From the NCBI GenBank assembly GCA_951802195.1, contig OX637622.1, positions 186,001 to 250,000 of the forward strand: a DNA stretch of 64,000 bases. Direction: 5' to 3'. The notes beneath the pieces are model-generated. The model made no database searches. It saw nothing but the letters and a program-made list of their open reading frames with translations, and was not told where the DNA came from. The DNA is from Tausonia pullulans (taxonomy: Eukaryota > Basidiomycota > Tremellomycetes > Cystofilobasidiales > Mrakiaceae). Of the stretch, positions 24,334 to 36,365 are shown piece by piece (the stretch's first letter is position 1; each line of letters opens with the position of its first letter). The translations under genes were made by a program, and so were the position numbers.

Positions 24334-27300
24334 ATGTCGCGCATCTCCCTCGACGCCGGTTCGTCCTCCCAGCCATACGCGACAATGGCAGACCCGGCCG
24401 CCCGATACCCCTCGCCGCCGATGTCGCCACCTCGGACGTCCGGATCCCTGATCCCCCCGCCGGTGACGACGACAACCCGCCACCGGCCGGCGTCGCACCA
24501 GCAGACGACCGCCACCTCGGCGTCGGCGTCGTCTCGCCAGCAGTACTCTGCCGCGTCCCAGCACCAGCAGCAGCAGCAGTACGCGCATCACCAGCACTCG
24601 CAGCATCAACAGCAGCCCCACCACCCACAGCCGTCGGCTTCCGTCTCCTCCCGCAAGCGGGCCTCGTACAATCCTTCGGCCCAGCTCAATCCCTCCCCAC
24701 CTCGGACGCACCCTGTCTCGGTCCACCCAGCAATCGCCGCCTACATGCGGGAGCATCCCCGGCGGGCACTCCTCAACTTCGGGCCTTACGTCCTGCTCCA
24801 GACGCTCGGCGAGGGCGAGTTTGGCAAGGTCAAGCTTGGAGTGCACACGGAGTTTGGGGAGGAGGTCGCGGTCAAGCTCATCAAGCGGGGGAACCTCGAC
24901 ACCGAGGTCCGGATGAGCAAGGTCGAGAGGGAAATTGATGTCCTCAAGGTGGGATGCGCTCTGTCGAACTCTGCGCTGCGTCTGCTGATCGTCTTGTGTC
25001 TCTATCCAGGTCGTCAAGCACCCCAACATCGTCAGGCTCTTCGACGTCATCGAGACGGACAAGTACATAGGCATCATCCTGGAGTTCGCTAACGGTGGGC
25101 CCTGGTTCCCTCGCTCATCCGGCTGAGCAGCTCATTGACTGACTGACCCACTCGCACTCCAGGCGGCGAGCTCTTCGACCACATCCTCGCCCACCGGTAC
25201 CTCAAGGAGCGCGATGCCTGCAAACTCTTCGCTCAGCTCGTCTCGGGCGTCCACTACCTCCATTCAAAGAAGATCGTTCACCGGGACCTCAAGCTCGAGA
25301 ACCTCCTCCTCGACAAGGGACGTAACGTCATCATCACCGACTTTGGGTTTGCGAACAAGTTTGAGCACTCGTCGGACGACCTCATGTCGACGTCCTGCGG
25401 AAGTCCATGCTATGCCGCTCCGGAACTCGTAATCTCTGAGGGCCTCTACGTCGGGTCGGCCGTCGATATCTGGTCGTGCGGTGTCATCCTCTACGCGATG
25501 CTCTCAGGCTACCTCCCCTTCGACGACGACCCAGCGAACCCTGACGGGGACAACATCAACCTTCTGTACCGGTACATCATCAACACCCCTCTTCAGTTCC
25601 CCTCGCATCTCTCACCGGAGGCTCGAGACCTCCTCGCCATCATGCTCGTCCCAGATCCCCTCCAGCGAGCCCCACTCGAGATCGTCATGCGCCACCCATG
25701 GCTCGCTCCGCACGCCGCCCTTTTCGATCGGTCCATCGCGGAGCTCGAGCAGATCTCAAACGCCGAGCACCGCGAGAAGCGGCTTCAGTCTAGGAGGGAG
25801 ATGCAGGCTCGCAAGCGGGCGGCGGAGGAGATCGCTGCGGCCGAGAGAAGACAGCAGCAAGGAGAGTTCCAGCCGGTCGGCGGTGGGGGTGCGGGTGGCG
25901 CGACGGAGATATCCCGTAGCAAAACGGCTCGACCAGGGACCCTCGCGGGCCACGAGGCCGTTCGAGTCAAGCAGAGCCGCCACCAGAGCGCGTTACCCTC
26001 GACGACGACCATGCCGGACGTCTACCTCTCGTCTGAGCCCGGACCAGCTGCAGCGACTATTGCGGCGGCCATCTCAACGTCGGCTCCATCAGCGGCCAAC
26101 GCCCTCCTCGACATTGGTATCGACCCATTCGCGGCGGGCGAACGGACATCGTGGATCTCGTCGGATAGCAGGAGCGCCAACGGCAGTGGAGCCCGAGACA
26201 GTGACTTCTTCCTCGCCGAGGGCAATGCTCGCGGGGAGCCTCGATCGCGCGTCGAGTCGGCCGCAAGCGGGAGCTCGTCGCGGATTCCCATTCGAACCAC
26301 CGAGGTCCCGTCGTCGTCGCCCGTCGGGTCGACGCGCCAGAAGAAGCAGCGACACACCATCCAGCTCGAATATGACCAGCCGGCAGAACCGATGATCACG
26401 CACTCGCGGGCGAGCTCCCAGACGAGTCGCCAAAGGACGTCATCGGTCCTTTCCAACTCGCCGAGACTCATCTCGGACCCATCGCTCTCCCCGCCGATGA
26501 CCTCGCCTGTCCACGGGGAGATCGCAATCCTCTACCCATCTTCCTCATCCGCGAGCGCGCTTGACGCTGCGCTTGCTTCAGTGCCCTCAACGCCGCTCGA
26601 GGAGGATGTCCCCCCGCCTTTGCTGCCCGTCACCGCATCCGCCCAGCAGGACATTAGGATGGCTTCCCCGGTGCCGCCAACAAAGGTGGAGGAGTTCCCA
26701 AGTATGCCTGAGGAACCGATGGCGGTCGAGCCCTCGCACCCCGATGCTGCCGCGCCCTCGTCCGAGCCTGCTGTTGCTTCTGCTGCTGCCATCCCCTCTG
26801 CCCCTGGCCCAGCCGCCGCTGCTCCCTCCTCCTCGGCCTCCACCATCGTCCCCACGGAAGTGGCCAAGGCGCTTGCTCTTACGCCATCCGAGTCCGTTAT
26901 GCCTGAGGCACTTCGAGTCGTCAAGATGTCGCAGATCTCGACGGCCCCTACCGAGTCGTCCACGCACTCTTCGGGAGTCGTCTCTGTCGCCGCAAGCACT
27001 CGGACGAGCAGCTCTCACCATCGACGGACCTCAAGCAAGATCCCGACGCCCATTAAGACCTCCTCCGCCGCCGCTGCTGCCAACGGATCATCGGCGTCAG
27101 CAAGCTCAAGGGCCAAGAAAGGCATGTCGATGGACAAGTTCGGGCTCGGGAGCTTACTTGGCAACAGGTCAAGCACCAACGTGCCCGCGCTCGTCGATGA
27201 ACATGGGAGCAAGGCCGGGGTGGCGGCGAAGAAGGACCGACGCAAAACGCTCACGCTCATGGTAACGGATCACATCACTCGGTGCGTTCTTCGTAGCTTG

Positions 27301-28890
27301 CTGTTCTCTCTCTCTGTGTCGCATCTCCGCTGACTGTGGTGGTTGTTCCCTCGCCCATTCCTCAGCTCGACCTCGACCCGGGACAAGAACACATCGTCGT
27401 CCACATCTAACCGAGCCAGCGTTTTGACAAGCAGCGTTAACGGCGGCGGTGCCGACACTTCCGCTCGCCATGCCTCGCCTCGCCCTGGCTCGCGTCAGAG
27501 CGTCATGGGTGCTCCCCCCTCCGCCACCCCAACGACCCCCGGTCCTACTCCATCCTCCTCCAGCTCGCGCCCTTCCGCTGTCCCCTTCCGCCCGACGGAC
27601 CTCAACGCCCGGCCTCTCGCCCAGACCTCGAACACCCCCTCGACGAGCACCAAGGCCTCGACGGGCCCTGCCAAGAAGGTCATGGACTGGTTCCGCAAGA
27701 AGAGCCTCGCCTCGAGCACGAGCAGCACCGGTACCGCCGCGGCAGGCGCCTTCGGCAACGACCACTCCAATACGCACTTGCCTGACACAACCGAGTCGAT
27801 CGTCAGCGTCAACGTGCCCGGGTCGACCCCGCCCCGCCCGAGCGCTGGTGGTGCCGCCGCTGCTCCTCGAGCCTCGGTGGCGCCCAAGGAGTCATCCTTG
27901 TCTAAGGCGAGCGCCGCTGACTCCTCAATGACGACGACCACTCCCGCGGTCGTCGTCACGACCACCAAGGGCGCAACGGCGGCTTTGACTTCTCCGACGA
28001 CGTCGACGGCTCCCTCGTCGTACAAGGTCCTGCCCCCGACGTCTGAGGCTGCGCCTTGCTCGGCGCGGGACGTCGCTGAGACGCCCGCTATGGCGCCTCC
28101 TTCTGGAGTCTGGTCGCGTGTCAACAGCGAGGTGCCACCCTCGGCGGCGGCCGCTGCGACCTTCAAGGACTCGCTCCTTCGGTACCACGCCGGTGTTATG
28201 GATAAGAAGGCCATGACCGATCGGCCTCCGCCGGCGGTCCTTGCCCAAGTTCTCGGCGTGCTCAACGACATGGGTCTCGAGGTCAAAAAGGAAGGCGAAT
28301 TCAAGCTCAAGGTCACTCGACCAAGGAGAGTCTCGTCTCCATCGGCATATGCGGCTGCTGGAGGAGGAGCTCACGGCTCGCTCAACGGTAGAGCCAATGT
28401 GGGGCTTGGTCTCCTTGGCCAGGACGGTGGTGTCAAGGGCAGCAACAGCGGCGGGGTCACTGACAAGCGGGGAAACGCCCTCCCGTCAACGCCCTCGGGC
28501 TCGCTCCTCCCTTCGGGCCTCAAAGGCTTCATGATGCGCCGCGGCTCGTCCTACTCGTCCACCGCGCCCACCGTCTCCTCTCTATCGCCTCTCCAGCAGC
28601 AGCAGTCCGGCGACGACGTGACGCTCTCCGCCAGAGATGCCTCCCCCTCGGTGTCCTCCATCGCCTCGCCCACCCTGAGCGCGAGCAACGATGGCGGCGC
28701 CGCTGCTACTCGGTCATCGCCGCTCTACCCTGACCCGGCGCACGACTCGGGCGAGGAGGTCCGCTTTTCTGTCGAGATCACTCGACTTCGCGGTCTTCCG
28801 GGTCTGTACAGCGTCGACTTCAAACGACTCAAGGGTCCGCTGTGGACGTACGCGTGGATCTACCAGAAGCTTCTCGAGTGCGTCGCTTCT

Positions 28891-28931
<41 letters not shown>

Positions 28932-29041
28932 TTCAATATCTTACTGATCTGGCTCTCTTCCGGCTCTCTGTCTCCAGGGTCTGCGATTTTGAGGGCGACA
29001 TGGGCAAGAAGGTCTCCGCCGCCGTCGGGACCGCTGTCTGA
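24334..29041 (+). CDS. Kin4-like CAMKL serine/threonine protein kinase
   Basis: About 1,450 residues in at least five exons. The first ~150 residues are disordered, with a Gln/His-rich stretch. The kinase domain starts near residue 150. It has the Gly loop [20 protein letters not shown] with the catalytic Lys, [19 protein letters not shown] and [12 protein letters not shown] in the activation segment, and [18 protein letters not shown] long Ser/Ala-rich region follows. Near the C-terminus are [18 protein letters not shown] and [20 protein letters not shown], a KA1-like module that may bind membranes. The C-terminus is [12 protein letters not shown], with the stop at 29039-29041. The order fits fungal Kin4/Ppk1 kinases of the spindle position checkpoint; Gin4 or Snf1 relatives are less likely. 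The last intron holds a CT microsatellite. Confidence 0.75.
28888..28927 (+). repeat. (CT)n microsatellite inside the last kinase intron
   Basis: About 17 to 18 uninterrupted CT units form most of the polypyrimidine part of the last intron, shortly before its 3' splice site. Confidence 0.9.
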
Positions 29042-31615
29042 TCTCCCTTCCCCCTTCCTTTCCTTTCTCTTTCCATTTGTTTCTTATCTCATCGCATCTT
29101 CTTAATCCTCCCTTCTTGCATTCGTCCCTCCCCTTCCTGCCCCTCATTCTAGCACGCTCCCAATCTCGCTCCTGTCGATCCGTTTCTCATCCCCATCTTC
29201 TCCTTCCCTCTCCTCTTCCACCTCCAATACCTTAACGCCGACAGCCAGCCAGCACACGCATGCATATCTGCCTGGCTCCTTTTGATCCCCCCCCCCCCCT
29301 TCTCGGTTTCTCATTTGTCGTCCTCCTTTGTACTCCCTCCCGCGTCAGTCTCGAGGTATCGCAGCTCCCCTCCCCCTCCCCCCCCTTTTTCCCTCCTGCT
29401 TTCGCTCACCTCCATTGAAGCTGCCGCCCGCATCGCTTTTTTGCGCCCGGACTCCCAAATTGAATGCATCGGAATCTTACTTTTCCTCTTCTTGACATTC
29501 TGACCCCGACCCACCGGGGCTGGCTGGCATCCGCATCCATCGTGAGCTTTCATCCAAGGAGGGCGGCGCCTTCCCGGCCGGTCGAGGGAGGAGGGGATGC
29601 AAGGCGTGCCCGTTCAAGCAGCTGAGCTGACGGCATGCGAGAGAGCGCAAGGAGCGCATGGAGCATGTTCCATGGAGAAGAGAGGGAGCGAGGGCGGGAC
29701 ACACCTAGGACAAGAAAGCAACAACGTCAGATGACGGGAGACCGAGCACGCACGATCGAGATGGTTGGGTGCTCGATGGGGTGGAACGAGACCCTGGAGA
29801 CCATGCCCACACTGCGAGAGGAGGAGAGAGGCCGAGAGCACGCACGCGCCACATACACGAGAAAGAGAGAGAGAGAAAGAGCAGGAGAGATCAATAGAGG
29901 CGATCGGCGAAGGGCGGATTAGGATGATGGGAGAAAGCGTTGAGGGATCCTGCCAGAACGCTTGAGACAAAGATGATGGCCGGCGTCCTCTCGGCCAATC
30001 CAGGCTAGGAAGATGCTGTCTCTTGGAGGTAGGAAGAGAGGGGAACTCAACGTAGACAGACTAGGCGGTCCACGCTCTCGGCAGGGAAGAGAACATTATT
30101 GCCGGATGAGGCTGAACCCGCTTGGCGACCTTCGGAAAAATCACGTGGGCCGTCTCGAAGGGGTGAAACGCGTCCTCGGGCCGATGAGCGAAGAAGATCG
30201 CCGTAGCGGCAAGTTTGACCATTGTTGGCGAACGTTTGGTTTTGAACATGGCGGCGATGGCCACGGCGTAGATGGAGTCGTGGACTGCGTAAGAGCGTGA
30301 CGTGATGGTTGAGTCGTTATCATCGTACTTGGAGGTGTAGAGGGATGAAATCGAGGTAAATATTATGCGCGAGGAGGGGTCGGGGCAAAGTCTCGGAAAA
30401 AGTACTTAGGAGGGAGAGGGTAGAGGCATTGACGGCCGTACAATGAAGGGGCTATAGCACCCAGGACGTGCGCACAACAGCGGGGGGGATGGATGGAAGC
30501 GGTGATTGGAGAGGCTTTCCATCGCCAGATGACCATTCGACAAAAGAGAATCAGCTCGGCTCAAGATGGCTGAAGGAGATGGAAGGTGTAGAGGTGCCAA
30601 GCGTGGGCTTCTGAGGATCGGAGATGGGGGCTGGTATGGGGAGACTGCGATGGTGAGAGGACAGAGTTCATACATTAACCTTTCCAACACTTGGGCCGGT
30701 AAAATGCATTGCATCAGATCTCAAGAGACTCGATTGCATGAGAATAAGTAGCTAATATCGAAACAGGAGCACAAACCTGACAGATGGCCTTTTGCTCATT
30801 GTCGACGCCCTGGCCAAGGCTGGTGCAGGCTAGCAAAGATGGGCGCGGTTAGTTCCTGCTGTCGGTCGTCTTTCCGGCAGCACGAGCGCGAGGGATATAA
30901 GGCGAGCAAAGAGTGAGAGATGTAATCGAACGAAAGGCGTGCTTAACCCTGTGCTGGTTCTATAAAAGAAGGTTTGTACATCACATGCGTGGCACGCCGA
31001 CATCGAACGGGACAGAGCCTTGACGCAATTGGCTCTATTAGCCCAGTGAATGTCCTAGTACCTCGCTTCAAGGTCATAGTCCGTAATCCTGATACAACGA
31101 GGTCAGAGAGAGATGCCTTTGCAAGAGACAGATAGAGAACGGGAGGTAAGGAGGGAAGGATCTTCATGTCAGATCAATGCTCCACGAATCGGCCAGTTAC
31201 GCCGCTTAAACAACCATCCTGATCAGTAGAGCGATCCACCATCGAAGTCCTACAAGTTGTTCAAGGCAGGGTTAGGATTGAGGCTCAACCACGACTTGAA
31301 AAGAGGAAGAAGATGAATGGTCGTCGAGGGTCGAACCCCCACGACATGAACTGAAGGTAAGCGCAGCGCCGCGCCATCTGTTCGTCGTGCGAGGAGGCAA
31401 GTCACCGCCCCAACAAGACTACCCAATGTAGATTGCACAAGCTAAGCGCACAAGCTAAGGGCTTTAACCGGAAACATGTCGTCTAAACCGAATGATATAC
31501 AGTTGAGAGGAATCCACGACGGAACATGCGCGTATCTAACCCCGACGCCGGTAGAGGCGGAGCATATGCCTGGACAACAGAGTGAGCAAGCCGTCAATCC
31601 AAAGCACACTACCAG
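29042..31615. other. 2.6 kb gene-free stretch between convergent genes
   Basis: Starts with the CT-rich 3' UTR of the kinase gene, which includes a C run near 29288. After that only short frames on both strands are seen. A tRNA-like T-arm occurs at about 31322-31345, but no full cloverleaf forms. Confidence 0.5.
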
Positions 31616-33280
31616 TCAACGTGGCGATCCCGAATCTTGGACGCACCGCATATTCTCCAGCCGCAGCGGGTAGGCCTTGTTGACGCCCTCGGGGAGTCGA
31701 TACCATCGGCTTTCTTCCTTGCGGACGATCTCCCATCCTCCATCGTCTCCGCCCTTGCCGCCGGCACTGAAGGTAGACATTAGAGTCAGCAGCTAACACA
31801 CACGGAAGGCACACAGACCAGGCACGCACAGTACGAAGTCGAGAAGGAACTCGAGCGGGAATGTCTTCTCCTTACCGACGGCGAGCGCCGAGAAGGATCC
31901 AGCTGACTCGACGATTAGGAGGAGCGTGCCCGGCTTGGTCTGGAGGGTAAGTGAAGAGAGGAAGGCGAGAGTCTGCGGGCGCGAGGCGGTGAGGAGCTCG
32001 GCCGTCGTAAAGAGCATAGTAATAAGGTCCGCGGAGCCGTAGGCGACCTGAAGATCGAGTGAGTGCCTTGCAATCAGCAAGGACTCGCAGCACATGGAGG
32101 ATTGGTCTCAACGCACCTTAGGCGCCCGGACAGGTGCCTGGTTTGACGTGCTCGGGACGTTGGATGCATCCGAGGCTTTCTCGGCCTTGACGGCCTGCTT
32201 GGATCCGGGGAGGTTGGACAGGACGTCCTGCTGGACCGAGGTGACCTTGAAGCGGTCCTCATCGAGCCGCCAACGGTAAGCGACGACGTCGGTGACCTCG
32301 CCAAGGACCTGCTTCCAGTCCGCTGAGTCGACAGCCTGGACGCAGACACGAGCGGGCGTGCCGGACTCGCGGGTGACAGCAGCAAAACCGAGAACCTCGG
32401 ATCCAGCTCCTCCACCTGGCAGAAGTACATGAGAGAGCAAGCGTCAGAATAGACCACAGGTGAGGCAAGCGCTGGGCAATCCTCAAACTGCATTACGCAA
32501 GCGAGCCAGCACCACGCACCAACGCAGACAATGTTAATGTCCCTCTTAGACGGCTCCTCGTCGTCCTCCGAATCCGGGTCGGGCTGCGGCTCCTCCGGCT
32601 CATTCTCGTCGTCTTCGTTGCTCTCGTCCTCGTCTTCGTCCTCTTCCTTGGGCTCCTCGACGACCTTGTCGACCCGGACACCCCGAAGGCGACGCTTCGT
32701 CTCGCCCTCCTTCGGCTCAAAGAGCGCGCGCACTTCCTCGACCTCCTCACCAAACATCTGTCGGTACGCGAGCGCCCGGGAGGGGACCCACCGAGCGACA
32801 TAAGCCCGAAGGTACTCTGGCGAGCCGAATGCGCGGGTGTATTCTCGCTCGAAGAGGGCACCCTTGATCGCCTGGAGTGTCGGCGTCAACTTTGGGTGGA
32901 CGAGCGTCTCGGCCGAGATCTGGTTGCAGAGCGTGAGCATTGTAAGAGACGGGCCGAGGTCCTTGGCCGTCAGCGGAGGGAGAGCCTCCTCCTTGGGCTT
33001 GAGGATGCGCTCCTGCTTGGCTAAGGGGGGAAGTCGATTGCCATTCAGTCTTGTGAAAGACAAGAGACGCTATAGGCCCGCTTCTCCGCTTGCTAGCAAG
33101 CCAGCCAGCCAGCCAGCTAGACTGGCAAGACAAGGCGCATCAGGAAGGGAGGGGGAGAAGCCCTCGGGACTGACCGAGACGCTTCTTGACGACGACCTTT
33201 TCCTCCTTCTTCTTCATCTTAAAACCCAACGGCTCCTGCTTCTCGTTCCAGTCGCGGTGGTTCCGGTTGAGATTGACCAT
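31616..33280 (-). CDS. BMT6: Bmt6-like 25S rRNA (uridine-N3) methyltransferase
   Basis: Minus-strand gene with about five exons and 415 residues. It starts MVNLNRNHRDWNEKQEPLGF at 33280. A conserved helical part carries LTMLTLCNQISAETLVHPKL and EYLRAYVARWVPSRALAYRQ, followed by a very acidic insert (DEDEDESNEDDENEPEEPQ). The SAM-binding motif I is NIVCVGGGAGSEVLGFAAV, and later blocks are ADLITMLFTTAEL and TLLLIVESAGSFSALAVG. It ends ...RCVQDSGSPR with the stop at 31616-31618. The architecture fits the yeast Bmt6 family, which makes m3U2843 in 25S rRNA. The Rossmann methyltransferase class is clear; the exact member is less so. It runs in the same direction as the IME4-like gene 250 bases upstream. 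Confidence 0.65.
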
Positions 33281-33528
33281 TGTGGACCTCTCAGCTCTGA
33301 GTGTGTATGGAGGTGGAAAGCGTTGGTGGAGGTTGAGGCTGACAAGGCGTCGGGTCGCCCAGATTTCTGACGGCCGGCCCACAGACCTTCTCGTCAGCCG
33401 TCGCGTACCTCGCTCGCACGCGCGTGGCGTTCCGGCCAAATGCTGCAGCTCAGATTCTGGCTCCACTCCGGACGACAAGATCGCCTCTGCACACACGTAC
33501 ACAAGACACCATACAATCACTACCCGAG

Positions 33529-35877
33529 TCACCTCTCGCCACTTACGCCTAGATTTCCTGTTCCTGCCGCCGTCGCTGGAGCAGGACCACCCCCCTGCCC
33601 AACCTCCTGCGCCAGATTTCTTCTCCCCAATCCCTTCATCCTCTCAACCAGCTCCGGCTCCCAGACCATGTCTCCTCCTGTCCCCTTATCAATTTGGTTC
33701 CCCAGTGTCAACCACCCCTCACGGGCGTTGTGTTTGCGGCCGAAGATCTCGAGCTTGCGGCCGCCGAGGCAGCAGCGCTCGATGAGGTCGTAGACTTCTT
33801 CGGGCTTGCGGGAGGTTTCGCGGACCTGGGGGGCTAGCTGTCAGTGGGAAGTTTTACGCGCGAAGCAGGGCAGTCAAGCATACCTCGGAGACCAGGACGT
33901 CTGTGTCGAGACCGCGTTGGAGCCAGACGGGCCAGGTCGAGTTGGGTGTCTCGGGTGTCAAGGGATGGGCGGGGGACTTGAGGCCGACCTAAGAGACCAC
34001 CGCCTAAGTCAATTCCCGCCCAACGGCACAGATCTAGGATCTTTCCTGAGACGTACAATGAGATGCTGAGGAGAGAGCAACCGCGAGAGAGCTGGTCAGT
34101 ACAGGTGGGCGGCGTTGAGGAACCAAGCCAGACCTACTTCAGAAGTGTGACTACGAACGGTAGAGTTATGTCAATCCACTGATACACACTCCAGTTCGTC
34201 TTTTAAACTCACTTCAGCCAATGACCTGTTCTCCCCGTCCGAATGAGCCTGCTGAGCTGATTCGTCTTGGCCCAGAGAATCTCGTCCACACGGCGGTAGC
34301 CCCAGTGTGAGACAAGGTCCCGGCCGAGCTCAATAGCACGGGCGGTGACCCAGAGGAATAGAAGGCTCGACTCATTGGCGAGTGAGGCGATGGGCATAGC
34401 GCGCATCTCGTCCTACGTGCGAAGTCAGGGGATGAATAACACCAACGAAGAGACAATGAGACGATTCACATCGGTGATGGTTCCGTAAGGCTGAAGGGGC
34501 GACGCAAGAAGCGATCAGAAAGGCGGAAGCCTCGATCTGTAGATCAGGCAACGCACAAGCGACATGTGAATCTCCCATGGCGGGTCCGCCATGATAACAT
34601 CGAACCTGTGTGAAACGGAGAGTGAATGAGCCATAATCAACTGTAAAGACCAGTGGTCAAGCCACTCACTTTCCAAGCACCGATAAGTCAAATTTGCGAA
34701 CGTCGCAGCTGACCCAGCTGGCCGGATAACGGGGCGGCTCCTCTGGTTCGCATGAGAGATCTGGAACGATGGGGACGAGAGGACCGAGGTTCGTGCCGAA
34801 CTTGAACTGCGTGGCTTTGGATGCTGGAGGGAGTCGAGAGGGGAGCTGTGGGGGAGGCTGGACGACTTCAAAATGAAGATAACTGATGGCGAGCGGGACG
34901 GGTGGGTCAGCAGGGTGTAGGAGAAGAACGATGACAAGGAGCTCGGGCGCACCGGCAGTCCTTGTTGGTTCGGGGAGCGGATGTGCCGCCAGTGGCGCTG
35001 AGAGAGGGAGAGTCCTTGAACGAGGGCTACATAATAGAGGAAATCAGCGACTGTGTTGGATTGTAGTGGGCGCACACGAGTGAGGACAGACTTCGCCGTA
35101 ACCTTCAGGTGGTATCGAGTATGGAAGAGACAGGGTGTCAGATCCCCAGAGAGTCGGGAGGGTATTATTTCTAGGTGCTCACAAGTGTTCAGGTACTGTG
35201 GCACATGGGTATCTGGCTGTCAGTAAGGTACAAGAACCGAAGTGGGATTGACCACTGGGGACGTACGCTGCAGTGGCCGAGATTCGGATCCGTATACGGG
35301 CGGATAATGGGCTGAAGGTGGATCTAAAAAGATGTGGCCCTCAACAACTTCAGACTGTGTGTCTCTCCCTCCTTGGACATGTTGAACACCGCTGACTCTC
35401 TCGCAGGTCCCCGTCAGTCCCGCCGCGGCTCTGACCGTGGTGCACTCTTGGACGGTGACATCCGGACACGTCGGAAAGTGCGGCTTCGCATTTGTCTGTT
35501 GATAGGTAGCATCAATGGTAGAGATAGGGTGAGTCTAATTGCCCTCTTTAGAGTAGCAAGAACCTGTCCTGACTTGTTTGGCGAGCAGTCGAGCTTTCTG
35601 AAGATCGAGCAGATCGAGACGCGTCAAGTCAGTGTCGCCGTTCCCTCCTACCACTGAGCCCTTCGCCCTGTCATAACAATAAGACTCACAGCCGTCTCTC
35701 GATTCATAAATTCACCCAGCTCCTTCATGAGAGTCTCCTTCCGCACTCCTGACGAAGCGTGTCCACGGACAGACAGGTCAGTGATGACGCGACTTGAAGC
35801 GACGCCGATGTAGCTGACTGACCAGAGGGCGAAGAGGATCTCTTCCGTTTACCAAGCTCAACGTGTGAGGGGTCCAT
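33529..35877 (-). CDS. IME4: IME4/METTL3-like mRNA m6A methyltransferase
   Basis: Minus-strand gene with about twelve exons. The N-terminus is MDPSHVELGKRKRSSSPSG at 35877. Next come VRKETLMKELGEFMNRETA and a Cys/His-containing stretch with YLNTCEHLEI, like the Cys-His part of METTL3. The MT-A70 domain has FDVIMADPPWEIHMSL with the catalytic DPPW. It continues with DEMRAMPIASLANESSLLFL, RRVDEILWAKTNQLSRLIRT and GRTGHWL. After VGLKSPAHPL it ends with VRETSRKPEEVYDLIERCC and GRKLEIFGRKHN; the stop is at 33529-33531. METTL4 and METTL14 are less likely: the DPPW is intact and the whole order fits METTL3/Ime4. Known role: N6-methyladenosine in mRNA, tied to meiosis in yeast. Confidence 0.85.
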
Positions 35878-36365
35878 GGTGAGATGAGTGTTGAGGGAAG
35901 TAGGTGGATGTTATCGTCTCGTCTCTGTCAAGGCAGGGAACGCGGGAGACCAACGACAATGGGCCGCGCAAGATCAGCCTCGCACGCGCCTTCTCTTCTC
36001 CTCCTCACTTACACGAAATCTCAGGCCAGCAAAGGACTACAAGCTCCTACCTGGAACGAGGCAGAACATGAAAGATCTTTCTTCCTTGGATCCTCCAGGA
36101 CCCTCCAGCGTGGCGGCGGAGACAGGGGAAGGAAAGGCGGCAGCGAGCCGCCCGCACAGTCCGCGGACACACACGTCAACGTCTGTTTCGCCGTCCACGC
36201 CAGCTCATCCTTCCTCCTCGTCATTTGAGTGGTCAGCCCACGACTGACTTCCACGACAACATCACCCTCCTTCACACTCTAGACTCGATTTAAAAGGCGA
36301 TATCGGGACCGGCTTCCTCCTGCTCCCTTAATCTCCTCCTTTTTCTCTCTTGAGAACCAGCAGCG
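35878..36365. promoter_or_regulatory. Divergent promoter between IME4-like and LHS1 genes
   Basis: 488 bases between start codons. An ACACGTCAACGT stretch near 36170 has an ACGTC core of the type bound by bZIP factors such as Hac1. That is suggestive only. Confidence 0.4.

Noticed and set aside
31322-31390. tRNA-like sequence on the minus strand with GGGTTCGACCC and a D-arm-like GCGC...GCGC
   Set aside because: No acceptor stem or anticodon stem of normal length pairs. At best a remnant.
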